Source: Molanna angustata
Lineage: Eukaryota; Arthropoda; Insecta; Trichoptera; Molannidae
Length of the DNA: 64,000 bases
NCBI GenBank assembly: GCA_963576475.1
Contig: OY754972.1
Span: 29,435,107-29,499,106 of the forward strand
Direction: 5' to 3'
The notes beneath the pieces were generated by a model, which was given only the letters and a program-made list of their open reading frames with translations, made no database searches and was not told where the DNA came from. Every line of letters starts with the position of its first letter. Positions within the stretch are counted from its first letter, which is position 1. Positions 26,052 through 37,800 of the stretch are shown piece by piece. The position numbers and the translations under genes were made by a program.

Positions 26052-29000
26052 TTATCTGCTTTTTTTAAAATATTTCATACAACATAAGCATTCTTCACTA
26101 TACTGCATTAATAGTTTGTTTATCTTAACATAAAAATATACTATCGGAAGAAAATTTACATTCCTGGTAGTAACATTTAGTATGAATAAAAATGTAATTA
26201 GATAAATTTCTATGTATGGAAAAGTTCTGTAATTTGATTTCATGTTATAATGTAAAGAGCTTGAACATAGAACTGATTAGCTTTCCATAAATAACAAAAA
26301 AAATCTTCATATGATATCACCTGTCAAAATTTGGAAAATGCTCTCGCGTTCTTTAGAACAAAATTTATCTGCTTTTTTTAAAATATTTCATACTACATAA
26401 GCATTCTTCACTATACTGCATTAATAGTTTGTTTATCTTAACATAAAAATATACTATCGGAAGAAAATTTACATTCCTGATAGTAACATTTAGTATGAAT
26501 AAAAATGTAATTAGATAAATTTCTATGTATGGAAAAGTTCAGTAATTTGATTTCATGTTATAATGTAAATAGCTTGAACATAGAACTGATTAGCTTTCCA
26601 TAAATAACAAAAAAAATCTTCATATGATATCACCTGTCAAAATTTGGAAATTGCTCTCGCGTTCTTTAGAACAAAATTTATCTGCTTTTTTTAAAATATT
26701 TCATACAACATAAGCATTCTTCACTATACTGCATTAATAGTTTGTTTATCTTAACATAAAAATATACTATCGGAAGAAAATTTACATTCTTGATAGTAAC
26801 ATTTAGTATGAATAAAAATGTAATTAGATAAATTTCTATGTATGGAAAAGTTCAGTAATTTGATTTCATGTTATAATGTAAAAAGCTTGAACATAGAACT
26901 GATTAGCTTTCCATAAACAACAAAAAAAATCTTCATATGATATCACCTGTCAAAATTTGGAAAATGCTCTCGCGTTCTTTAGAACAAAATTTATCTGCTT
27001 TTTTTAAAATATTTCATACAACATAAGCATTCTTCACTATACTGCATTAATAGTTTGTTTATCTTAACATAAAAATATACTATCGGAAGAAAATTTACAT
27101 TCTTGATAGTAACATTTAGTATGAATAAAAATGTAATTAGATAAATTTCTATGTATGGAAAAGTTCAGTAATTTGATTTCATGTTATAATGTAAAAAGCT
27201 TGAACATAGAACTGATTAGCTTTCCATAAACAACAAAAAAAATCTTCATATGATATCACCTGTCAAAATTTGGAAAATGCTCTCGCGTTCTTTAGAACAA
27301 AATTTATCTGCTTTTTTTAAAATATTTCATACAACATAAGCATTCTTCACTATACTGCATTAATAGTTTGTTTATCTTAACATAAAAATATACTATCGGA
27401 AGAAAATTTACATTCCTGATAGTAACATTTAGTATGAATAAAAATGTAATTAGATAAATTTCTATGTATGGAAAAGTTCAGTAATTTGATTTCATGTTAT
27501 AATGTAAAGAGCTTGAACATAGAACTGATTAGCTTTCCATAAATAACAAAAAAAATCTTCATATGATATCACCTGTCAAAATTTGGAAAATGCTCTCGCG
27601 TTCTTTAGAACAAAATTTATCTGCTTTTTTTAAAATATTTCATACAACATAAGCATTCTTCACTATACTGCATTAATAGTTTGTTTATCTTAACATAAAA
27701 ATATACTATCGGAAGAAAATTTACATTCTTGATAGTAACATTTAGTATGAATAAAAATGTAATTAGATAAATTTCTGTGTATGGAAAAGTTCAGTAATTT
27801 GATTTCATGTTATAATGTAAAAAGCTTGAACATAGAACTGATTAGCTTTCCATAAACAACAAAAAAAATCTTCATATGATATCACCTGTCAAAATTTGGA
27901 AAATGCTCTCGCGTTCTTTAGAACAAAATTTATCTGCTTTTTTTTAAATATTTCATACAACATAAGCATTCTTCACTATACTGCATTAATAGTTTGTTTA
28001 TCTTAACATAAAAATATACTATCGGAAGAAAATTTACATTCCTGATAGTAACATTTAGTATGAATAAAAATGTAATTAGATAAATTTCTATGTATGGAAA
28101 AGTTCTGTAATTTGATTTCATGTTATAATGTAAAGAGCTTGAACATAGAACTGATTAGCTTTCCATAAATAACAAAAAAAATCTTCATATGATATCACCT
28201 GTCAAAATTTGGAAAATGCTCTCGCGTTCTTTAGAACAAAATTTATCTGCTTTTTTTAAAATATTTCATACAACATAAGCATTCTTCACTATACTGCATT
28301 AATAGTTTGTTTATCTTAACATAAAAATATACTATCGGAAGAAAATTTACATTCCTGATAGTAACATTTAGTATGAATAAAAATGTAATTAGATAAATTT
28401 CTATGTATGGAAAAGTTCTGTAATTTGATTTCATGTTATAATGTAAAGAGCTTGAACATAGAACTGATTAGCTTTCCATAAATAACAAAAAAAATCTTCA
28501 TATGATATCACCTGTCAAAATTTGGAAAATGCTCTCGCGTTCTTTAGAACAAAATTTATCTGCTTTTTTTAAAATATTTCATACAACATAAGCATTCTTC
28601 ACTATACTGCATTAATAGTTTGTTTATCTTAACATAAAAATATACTATCGGAAGAAAATTTACATTCCTGATAGTAACATTTAGTATGAATAAAAATGTA
28701 ATTAGATAAATTTCTATGTATGGAAAAGTTCAGTAATTTGATTTCATGTTATAATGTAAAGAGCTTGAACATAGAACTGATTAGCTTTCCATAAATAACA
28801 AAAAAAATCTTCATATGATATCACCTGTCAAAATTTGGAAAATGCTCTCGCGTTCTTTAGAACAAAATTTATCTGCTTTTTTTAAAATATTTCATACAAC
28901 ATAAGCATTCTTCCCTATACTGCATTAATAGTTTGTCTATCTTTACATAAAAATATACTATCGGAAGAAAATTTATATTCCTGATAGTAACATTTAGTAT

Positions 29001-29309
29001 GAATAAAAATGTAATTAGATAAATTTCTATGTATGGAAATGTTCAGTAATTTGATATCATGTTATAATGTAAAGAGCTTGAACATAGAACTGATTAGCTT
29101 TCCATAAATAACAAAAAAAATCTTCATATGATATCACCTGTCAAAATTTGGAAAATGCTCTTGCGTTCTTTAAAACAAAATTTATCTGCTTTTTTTAAAA
29201 TATTTCATACAACATAAGCATTCTACACCATACTGCATTAAAAGATTGTCTATCTTATCATAAAAATATACTATCGGAAGAAAAATTATATACTAGAAAA
29301 AACAGTTTA

Positions 29310-30390
29310 TTATTATTACTCTCCACACTATGGAATAGGGGAGAGTCATGATTTCGCAAAATTTAAGCGTATTTTTTTTACATCAATTTCTCAATGGGTA
29401 TCATGTAGAGAATGCACACTATGAGTTTCGTCGTGATGTGTTTGTGTGTATGGCGTATACGCTGTACGCCGTACGCCGTACGCCGTACGCCGTACCATTT
29501 ATCTTTTTTGTGTCCTCTCTACAGCCCAAACTATAAGTCTGATCGACTTCATATTAACATCATATGTGTAAAGTGCAAAGACCTAGAGCTGATTAGTTTT
29601 CCATAGACAACTTTTGATTTCTTCTCTATGAATTCATCATTTACGTTGTTTTTTTTTTGTGTCCTCTCTGCAGCCCAAACTATAAGTCCGATTGACTTCA
29701 TATTGATATCACATGTGTTAAGTCCATAAACTTAGAGCTGATTAGTTTTCCATAGACAACGGTTCATTTTTTCCCAATGTTTCTTTATGATTTCATCTAT
29801 TAAAACTGAAAAAATGCTCTCACGACCTGGAAATTAGAGATATTTTAATTTGGTTTCAACTATTTATACAACACCAAGAATCTTCATAAAATTGTATTCA
29901 AAGTTGGTCAATGTTAAAAGAAAAATATTCAACGGTTTCAAAAATTATATTTTATTTAATGGATATTTGTATGAAACTTATATGTAACAATAGAATTTTT
30001 TTATATTTGGCAATGTTCAGTTCATTGATTTCATATTGATATAAGAATATTAATAGCTTGAACTTAGAACTGATTAGCTTTTCATAAATATCATAAAATT
30101 TCTTCATATGATATCACGTGTCAACATTGTCAAAATGCTCTAACGCTCTTTGAAACAAAATTTATCTGCTTTTTTTAAAATATTTCATACAACATAAGCA
30201 GTCTTCACTATACTGCATTAATAGTTTGTCTATCTTAACATAAAAATATACTATCGGAAGAAAATTTATATTCCTGTTAGTAACATTTAGTATGAATAAA
30301 AATGTAATTAGATAAATTTCTATTTATGGAAACGTTCAGTAATTTGATTTCATGTTATAATGTAAAGAGCTTGAACATAGAACTGATTAG
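29310..30390 (+). repeat. Nested left end (head 2) inside the array
   Basis: From ACTCTCCACAC at 29318 this repeats head 1 and its transitional units (3604-4660) almost base for base, including the minisatellite, the two pre-satellite units and the first diverged monomer (CCTGTTAG, TATTTATGGAAACG). It is joined on its left to a truncated monomer ending near 29296 through a short TACTAGAAAAAACAG linker. No right end of the element precedes it, so it is not a tail-to-head tandem insertion of complete elements. Confidence 0.88.
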
Positions 30391-31228
30391 CTTTCCATAA
30401 ATAACAAAAAAAATCTTCATATGATATCACCTGTCAAAATTTGGAAAATGCTCTCGCGTTCTTTAGAACAAAATTTATCTGCTTTTTTTAAAATATTTCA
30501 TACAACATAAGCATTCTTCCCTATACTCCATTAATAGTTTGTCTATCTTAACATAAAAATATACTATCGGAAGAAAATTTACATTCTTGATAGTAACATT
30601 TAGTATGAATAAAAATGTAATTAGATAAATTTCTATGTATGGAAAAGTTCAGTAATTTGATTTCATGTTATAATGTAAAAAGCTTGAACATAGAACTGAT
30701 TAGCTTTCCATAAACAACAAAAAAAATCTTCATATGATATCACCTGTCAAAATTTGGAAAATGCTCTCGCGTTCTTTAGAACAAAATTTATCTGCTTTTT
30801 TTAAAATATTTCAAACAACATAAGCATTCTTCACTATACTGCATTAATAGTTTGTTTATCTTAACATAAAAATATACTATCGGAAGAAAATTTACATTCC
30901 TGATAGTAACATTTAGTATGAATAAAAATGTAATTAGATAAATTTCTATGTATGGAAAAGTTCTGTAATTTGATTTCATGTTATAATGTAAAGAGCTTGA
31001 ACATAGAACTGATTAGCTTTCCATAAATAACAAAAAAAATCTTCATATGATATCACCTGTCAAAATTTGGAAAATGCTCTCGCGTTCTTTAGAACAAAAT
31101 TTATCTGCTTTTTTTAAAATATTTCATACAACATAAGCATTCTACACCATACTGCATTAAAAGATTGTCTATCTTATCATAAAAATATACTATCGGAAGA
31201 AAAATTATATACTAGAAAAAACAGTTTA
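30391..31228. repeat. Short satellite segment between heads 2 and 3
   Basis: About two and a half 313 bp monomers of the central type, again ending in the truncated monomer with ATTCTACACCATACTGC and the same linker before the next head. Head 2 plus this segment forms a 1919 bp unit that recurs from 31229 (ACTCTCCACAC at 29318 and 31237). Confidence 0.88.
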
Positions 31229-32300
31229 TTATTATTACTCTCCACACTATGGAATAGGGGAGAGTCATGATTTCGCAAAATTTAAGCGTATTTTTTTTAC
31301 ATCAATTTCTCAATGGGTATCATGTAGAGAATGCACACTATGAGTTTCGTCGTGATGTGTTTGTGTGTATGGCGTATACGCTGTACGCCGTACGCCGTAC
31401 GCCGTACGCCGTACGCCGTAGCATTTATCTTTTTTGTGTCCTCTCTACAGCCCAAACTATAAGTCTGATCGACTTCATATTAACATTATATGTGTAAAGT
31501 GCAAAGACCTAGAGCTGATTAGTTTTCCATAGACAACTTTTGATTTCTTCTCTATGAATTCATCATTTACGTTGTTTTTTTTTTTGTGTCCTCTCTGCAG
31601 CCCAAACTATAAGTCCGATTGACTTCATATTGATATCACATGTGTTAAGTCCATAAACTTAGAGCTGATTAGTTTTCCATAGACAGCGGTTCATTTTTTC
31701 CCAATGTTTCTTTATGATTTCATCTATTAAAACTGAAAAAATGCTCTCACGACCTGGAAATTAGAGATATTTTAATTTGGTTTCAACTATTTATACAACA
31801 CCAAGAATCTTCATAAAATTGTATTCAAAGTTGGTCAATGTTAAAAGAAAAATATTCAACGGTTTCAAAAATTATATTTTATTTAATGGATATTTGTATG
31901 AAACTTATATGTAACAAGAGAATTTTTTTATATTTGGCAATGTTCAGTTCATTGATTTCATATTGATATAAGAATATTAATAGCTTGAACTTAGAACTGA
32001 TTAGCTTTTCATAAATATCATAAAATTTCTTCATATGATATCACGTGTCAACATTGTCAAAATGCTCTAACGCTCTTTGAAACAAAATTTATCTGCTTTT
32101 TTTAAAATATTTCATACAACATAAGCAGTCTTCACTATACTGCATTAATAGTTTGTCTATCTTAACATAAAAATATACTATCGGAAGAAAATTTATATTC
32201 CTGTTAGTAACATTTAGTATGAATAAAAATGTAATTAGATAAATTTCTATTTATGGAAACGTTCAGTAATTTGATTTCATGTTATAATGTAAAGAGCTTG
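31229..32300 (+). repeat. Nested left end (head 3) inside the array
   Basis: A third near-identical copy of the element's left end and transitional units, shifted by exactly 1919 bp from head 2. It differs from head 2 in minisatellite copy number and a few point changes (TTAACATTATATG, AGACAGCGG). Confidence 0.88.
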
Positions 32301-34745
32301 AACATAGAACTGATTAGCTTTCCATAAATAACAAAAAAAATCTTCATATGATATCACCTGTCAAAATTTGGAAAATGCTCTCGCGTTCTTTAGAACAAAA
32401 TTTATCTGCTTTTTTTAAAATATTTCATACAACATAAGCATTCTTCCCTATACTCCATTAATAGTTTGTCTATCTTAACATAAAAATATACTATCGGAAG
32501 AAAATTTATATTCCTGATAGTAACATTTAGTATGAATAAAAATGTAATTAGATAAATTTCTATGTATGGAAAAGTTCAGTAATTTGATTTCATGTTATAA
32601 TGTAAAGAGCTTGAACATAGAACTGATTAGCTTTCCATAAATAACAAAAAAAATCTTCATATGATATCACCTGTCAAAATTTGGAAAATGCTCTCGCGTT
32701 CTTTAGAACAAAATTTATCTGCTTTTTTTAAAATATTTCATACAACATAAGCATTCTTCACTATACTGCATTAATAGTTTGTTTATCTTAACATAAAAAT
32801 ATACTATCGGAAGAAAATTTATATTCCTGATAGTAACATTTAGTATGAATAAAAATGTAATTAGATAAATTTCTATGTATGGAAACGTTCAGTAATTTGA
32901 TTTCATGTTATAATGTAAAAAGCTTGAACATAGAACTGATTAGCTTTCCATAAACAACAAAAAAAATCTTCATATGATATCACCTGTCAAAATTTGGAAA
33001 ATGCTCTCGCGTTCTTTAGAACAAAATTTATCTGCTTTTTTTAAAATATTTCATACAACATAAGCATTCTTCACTATACTGCATTAATAGTTTGTTTATC
33101 TTAACATAAAAATATACTATCGGAAGAAAATTTACATTCCTGATAGTAACATTTAGTATGAATAAAAATGTAATTAGATAAATTTCTATGTATGGAAAAG
33201 TTCAGTAATTTGATTTCATGTTATAATGTAAAGAGCTTGAACATAGAACTGAATAGCTTTCCATAAATAACAAAAAAAATCTTCATATGATATCACCTGT
33301 CAAAATTTGGAAAATGCTCTCGCGTTATTTAGAACAAAATTTATCTGCTTTTTTTAAAATATTTCATACAACATAAGCATTCTTCCCTATACTGCATTAA
33401 TAGTTTATCTATCTTAACATAAAAATATACTATCGGAAGAAAATTTATATTCCTGATAGTAACATTTAGTATGAATAAAAATGTAATTAGATAAATTTCT
33501 ATGTATGGAAACGTTCAGTAATTTGATTTCATGTTATTATGTAAAGAGCTTGAACATAGAACTGATTAGCTTTCCATAAATAACAAAAAAATTCTTCATA
33601 TAATATCACGTGTCAAAATTTTGAAAATGCTCTCGCGTTCTTTAAAACAAAATTTATCTGCTTTTTTTAAAATATTTCATACAACATAAGCATTCTTCAC
33701 TATACTGCATTAATAGTTTGTTTATCTTAACATAAAAATATACTATCGGAAGAAAATTTATATTCCTGATAGTAACATTTAGTATGAATAAAAATGTAAT
33801 TAGATAAATTTCTATGTATGGAAACGTTCAGTAATTTGATTTCATGTTATAATGTAAAGAGCTTGAACATAGAACTGATTAGCTTTCCATAAATAACAAA
33901 AAAATCTTCATATGATATCACGTGTCAAAATTTTGAAAATGCTCTCGCGTTCTTTAAATCAAAATTTATCTGCTTTTTTAAAAATATTTCATACAACATA
34001 AGCATTCTTCACTATACTGCATTAATAGTTTGTCTATCTTAACATAAAAATATACTATCGGAAGAAAATTTATATTCCTGATAGTAACATTTAGTATGAA
34101 TAAAAATGTAATTAGATAAATTTCTATGTATGGAAACGTTCAGTAATTTGATTTCATGTTATAATGTAAAGAGCTTGAACATAGAACTGATTAGCTTTCC
34201 ATAAATAACAAAAAAATTCTTCATATGATATCACCTGTCAAAATTTGGAAAATACTCTTGCGTTCTTTAAAACAAAATTTATGTGCTTTTTTAAAAATAT
34301 TTCATACAACATAAGCATTCTTCACTATACTGCATTAATAGTTTGTCTATCTTAACATAAAAATATACTATCGGAAGAAAATTTATATTCCTGATAGTAA
34401 CATTTAGTATGAATAAAAATGAAATTAGATAAATTTCTATGTATGGAAACGTTCAGTAATTTGATTTCATGTTATAATGTAAAGAGCTTGAACATAGAAC
34501 TGATTAGCTTTCCATAAATAACAAAAAAATCTTCATATGATATCACGTGTCAAAATTTTGAAAATGCTCTCGCGTTCTTTAAATCAAAATTTATCTGCTT
34601 TTTTTAAAATATTTCATACAACATAAGCATTCTTCACTATACGGCATTAATAGTTTGTCTATCTTAACATGAAAATATACTATCGTTAGAAAATTTATAT
34701 TCCTGGTAGTAAAATTTAGAATGAATAAAATATTTCATTGTCAAT
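32301..34745. repeat. Right-edge satellite segment, diverged monomers
   Basis: About eight monomers. Those from about 32.9 kb increasingly carry GGAAACGTTCAG, CACGTGTCAAAATTTTG and TTCTTTAAA(A/T)C instead of the central GGAAAAGTTCAG, CACCTGTCAAAATTTGG and TTCTTTAGAAC. The first two variants also occur in the left-edge monomer, so they look ancestral. Alternate monomers (about 33900 and 34525) share a one-base-shorter A-tract, giving a local dimer period. The last monomer decays into the element's right end. Confidence 0.88.
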
Positions 34746-34793
34746 ATTTGTGGTGTGGAGAGTTTAGTGTTGGCCACAACCCACTCGTTTTTT
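34746..34793 (+). repeat. Right terminal domain of the satellite-bearing element
   Basis: GTGTGGAGAGT (34754-34764) is the reverse complement of ACTCTCCACAC near 3604. It is followed by the GTGTTG-GCCA-CAACCCAC stem-loop and TCGTTTTTT. The same right end closes the elements at 48658, 51630 and 58189. It is present once only, at the far right of the array. Confidence 0.85.
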
Positions 34794-35314
34794 ATTAAAT
34801 AGGTATCGAAATACAATTTTCCGTTTGTTTGTACTAGATTTTCATCAAGAATCCCACTCTAAAAAATTCAACAAATGTATTGTGTATATTATCTATTAAT
34901 GCATGTAATTTGGTACTTGTCTATGTGTCAGTATAACAAAGGGTTTCCATCACGCGATGTATCGATTATCGAGAACACGCTATCGAGTTGGTTACTAGTT
35001 ACTATCAAGTAGATGGGTTCAGTTAATTGAAAAATTCCCTTATATCGAAAACAAGTGAAATAAACACATTCACGTTGGTTAATCGATCGAAATAATCGGG
35101 AAAGATCTCTATTTAAAGTTTATACAAACTATCGTATGAGGATGGAAGGCAAATCCTACTTTAATTTGAAGCTTACTTTTAATACCTAACATTACAATTG
35201 GATGCCTATTTCGTGGAAGAATAAATACTAGATGTTGAACTGATAACTAAAATGTTATATTTATATCTTCTATTTAAAGTTTTCCTACTTTACATTTGAT
35301 GCAATTTTACTGAT
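34794..35314. other. Unassigned AT-rich flank of the satellite block
   Basis: No gene or recognised repeat. Contains scattered ATCGAT words only. Confidence 0.6.
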
Positions 35315-35520
35315 AGGGCGGCCTTGGTGGCTAAGTTAGTTAGTCTGACTCCTGAGCTAAATGTTCCTGGTTTGATACCCGGTGGATACAAAGTTTTTCA
35401 CTGTGTGAGTCTGGATATGAGATACAATTAATATCACATTTAAGTCTCCAGAATGTGGCGAGGTGCAATTAGGCGCGTATTGCTAGTAGCTCGAGACCCA
35501 ATTTAAAATAAAATATTAAA
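35315..35520 (+). mobile_element. tRNA-derived SINE, family S2, copy a
   Basis: A tRNA-like head, GGCGGCCTTGGTGGCTAAG to a B-box-like GGTTTGATACCC, is followed by GGTGGATACAAAG, then the family tail with GAGTCTGGAT, GAGATAC and AAGTCTCCAGA, then GCTCGAGACCC and an A-rich end. The head and the AGTCTGGATCT...AAGTCTCCAGA tail recur together at 57.4 kb, and parts of them at 38.3, 39.0, 45.7 and 47.5 kb. Confidence 0.78.
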
Positions 35521-35807
35521 CGTCTCTGTAGTCACTATGTGGCGATGTATTATCATTCAGCAATTTCTTCCAACCAATCAGAAACAAAGTGAATTTATAA
35601 AATGAATGTAGGTACCTATTATAACAAACTCTTAAAAAAACTTGAAATTAATTGCGGAGCAATAAAGTTTATTTATAAACTCAAAATAAGACTCTTCTTT
35701 AAAAAATGAAACAAGAACAATGGTACAAGAACTTATTATATTCCTAGTTGCATGAAATTCCATTATATGAAAATATCTATTTACTACATACAAATTAAAT
35801 TATTCGA

Positions 35808-35872
35808 GAAAGGATTAGAACTCAGATCCTAACCCATTACTTTAACCACTCTGCTACCAATCCATCTGATAC
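35808..35872 (-). repeat. Degenerate tRNA-like head, probably SINE S1
   Basis: On the minus strand it reads GGATTGGTAGCAGAGTGGTTA...GGGTTAGGATCTGAGTTCTAATCC...TCTCGA, recognisably the S1 head with many substitutions. No clear S1 tail was found. An old copy or an old tRNA pseudogene. Confidence 0.5.
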
Positions 35873-36504
35873 ACTGTAGGTACTTAATATAAATTGTATA
35901 CATTTTCAAAAATAAACCAATTTGCATCCTCGTTTTTATTACCAATAGGTATGTTTATGTTTGAATATGTAGGTACTTCGTAAAATTGAAAACAGTAAAT
36001 TCAGTATCCGGCTCCGAGCCGGATAAAATAATACGAGTTCATAATGTTTTATGGTGACAATAAAACTAAAAGTATTTGGGACATCTGAAACATGCCTTAT
36101 CACTAGGCCGAGCTAACCCGGTAAGATGCCCCATATCTGGGAAACCAGTTGCATATTGACAAAATAAACCCTTTCTTACATTTACAGTCAACACTTAGGT
36201 ACTACATGAAAAAAACTAGATCAAATTTAAAAAGTTGCTCATAAGCAAAACTAAACATATATAAACGTTTCAATATATTTTTAATTAAATTAATTTGTCA
36301 TAATAAGACGATTCATTCCAACCAACGTCAAGCCTCATAATTTCGGTTCAAAATTATTATGGTTCTTTTCATAATACAATAAGGAAAAAATAAATATTAT
36401 AAAATTACCGATTACAGCGAGGGGAGAATTGAAAGAGACAGTAGAAAATCAATATGCCAGATTAAACCCACTCAAATAATTGCTCTACAAAAGTATTGAC
36501 ATGT
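35873..36504. other. Unassigned sequence with one short perfect palindrome
   Basis: No gene recognised. 36005-36025 is a 10 bp perfect inverted repeat with a one-base centre (TATCCGGCTC-C-GAGCCGGATA). Confidence 0.6.
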
Positions 36505-37010
36505 AAAAATAACGATTATTTATTTAGGAGTAATAATTGACAGTAACCTTAAATGGAAAACTCAAATAAATTACACTCTAAACAGATTTAGAAAGCTTAT
36601 TTACATATTTACTAACCTAAGAAACATTCTTAACTTAAAATTATTTAATAATCTATATTACGCTTTCGCCCATTCGATAATGCAATATGGCATGGGGGGG
36701 GGCGTATAAAACATCCATTTTGCCTCTATAAATCGCACAAATAACCATCTGACTACCCAACTTTGAAACTATTTCGTGAATTTCAAGTGCCGTCTTTTAA
36801 AAATATTTGTAAAAAAATGTGCTATTTCAAATACATAAAGCCATAGGAAGGTGGCACCAAGCCTTTGTACGTGTAGCATACAAGTAACACATACAAATAT
36901 TGCACAGCACTACTACACGTACAATGGGGTGGTGTGGTTCAATCAACTTGACACAGATTTGAGACTGGCAAATGAATATAATGAATTCAAATTAAAAATA
37001 AAATAAACTT
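36505..37010 (+). pseudogene. LINE RT C-terminal fragment, frameshifted
   Basis: From about 36524 the frame reads YLGVIIDSNLKWKTQINYTL, then LRNILNLKLFNNLYYAFAHS and IMQYG. This is the thumb/post-polymerase segment of non-LTR reverse transcriptases, where YLGV..D.LKW and Y..F..S...YG are conserved. A run of nine G at about 36695 breaks the frame; the next frame continues AYKTSILPL, and later FREFQVPSFKNI and NGVVWFNQLDTDLRLANEYN. It is a dead 5'-truncated copy. The clade is not certain (jockey/CR1 group). Confidence 0.75.
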
Positions 37011-37340
37011 ATTAAATTTTACTGATTTTTAAATTATTTTAACTTCTTTTTGTGTAGATAATAATTATGTATTATAATATTTTGTGTATTTTGTTTTTAA
37101 ATGTCTCCTGTACATACGAGTGTTTGCACTCTGGTAAAGCGAAATATATTTTTACTTATTGTGTTTTTTGATATATATGTATTATAAAATTAATTAAATG
37201 ATAAAAATAAAATACTGAGTAAAAGAAAATATTTTATCAAGATTATCTTTAGATATTGAACCAATGTCACACCATCATGATATGCGGGATAGGCAGAGGG
37301 AACCTAACGCCACATTATTGTCTTGACAATGAAGCAGATT

Positions 37341-37800
37341 TCAATTAGCATGGAGTATTTTGTCTTTGTTTATTGATAGGTAATAATTTGTTTGTTTATA
37401 ATCAATGTTGACTCCGAGTGCTCTGCTTGGGAGCCTATGGAGGATAAACCAATACAAAATACAATCATCCAACACGTCATCAACATTTTTGCATCGTCTC
37501 ATATATGTTCGTCTGCTTTTTAACCTTATTACATTTTCCTGTATCAGGATGTCGTTTGCATGGTCGTCCCAGTTTTCTCTTGTTCCGTTCATGTCAGCTT
37601 TAAATATATTTTTTTTATTCAGACGTTCTCCATTCATTTTTCCCAAGTGACCAAACCATCTCAATAGGTTCGTTTCTATCAATTACATCTTTCTATATCG
37701 TATGCATATTCTTTCCTTGTGTCCGCATTTCTTACCCTGTCATACATCGTCTTGTGTACCTATAGTTAGGCAAAAACTAATATCGCATTCATTTCAAATC
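37341..37800 (-). pseudogene. RTE-like LINE C-terminal fragment
   Basis: On the minus strand, 37682-37341 encodes IETNLLRWFGHLGKMNGERL, then KKNIFKADMNGTRENWDDHA, then RLKSRRTYMRRCKNVD. This is the well-known tail of insect RTE-type LINE polymerases (NLLRW.GH...M...R, WDDH..DIL, RR..MRR). Upstream bases to about 37800 add MYDRVRNADTRKE-like codons in a broken frame. The region past the MRRC motif no longer matches the family, so it is truncated and decayed. Confidence 0.75.

Larger units (their letters stand above)
4316..29296. repeat. Main satellite array, about 80 monomers of 313 bp
   Basis: Head-to-tail monomers with a period of 313 bp (for example the CGGAAGAAAA word at 6111 and 6424). 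Each carries GAACTGATTAGCTTTCC, an A-tract before TCTTCATATGATATCA, GGAAAATGCTCTCGCG, a T-tract then AAAATATTTCATAC, and ATACTATCGGAAG. Monomers differ at a small set of diagnostic sites (CTTCAC/CTTCCC, TTACATTC/TTATATTC, GTTCAGTAA/GTTCTGTAA, AAACAAC/AAATAAC). A 63-codon minus-strand open frame recurs wherever GTTCTGTAA replaces GTTCAGTAA, because this removes a stop. It is a by-product of the repeat and I do not call it a gene. The first monomer is more diverged than those in the centre. Confidence 0.97.
3596..34793 (+). mobile_element. HINE/helentron-like element with its interior expanded into a satellite array
   Basis: The left end starts TATTTTTACTCTCCACAC and the right end reads GTGTGGAGAGTTTAGTG, then a hairpin (GTGTTG-GCCA-CAACCCAC), then TCGTTTTT. 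ACTCTCCACAC and GTGTGGAGAGT form an 11 bp subterminal inverted repeat. A second GGAGAGT at about 3625 gives the left end its own hairpin. The same two ends flank 0.5-0.6 kb elements at 48056-48658 and 51063-51630. Subterminal inverted repeats, a central tandem-repeat region and a 3' stem-loop match the published layout of non-autonomous helentrons (HINE/DINE-1 type). No coding capacity. Here the centre has grown to about 31 kb. That it is one expanded element, and not an element split by an independent satellite, is inferred from homology of the satellite monomer to the element's own core. Confidence 0.7.

Noticed and set aside
6018..31000. A 63-codon minus-strand frame (MKSNYRTFPYIEIYL...) repeated about 20 times
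   Set aside because: It is a by-product of the satellite: it is open only in monomers where GTTCTGTAA replaces GTTCAGTAA. It has no family match that I know, and it varies exactly as the DNA repeat does.
4316..34745. CRISPR array
   Set aside because: The repeats are contiguous 313 bp units without unique spacers, in eukaryotic DNA without cas genes.
4316..34745. Centromeric alpha-satellite-like array with CENP-B boxes
   Set aside because: The period is 313 bp and I see no CENP-B-box-like 17-mer; the monomer derives from a transposon core. A centromeric role cannot be judged from sequence.
36005..36025. 21 bp palindrome TATCCGGCTC-C-GAGCCGGATA as an operator-like site
   Set aside because: Perfect symmetry is notable, but no gene lies nearby and no second copy was seen, so no function can be proposed.
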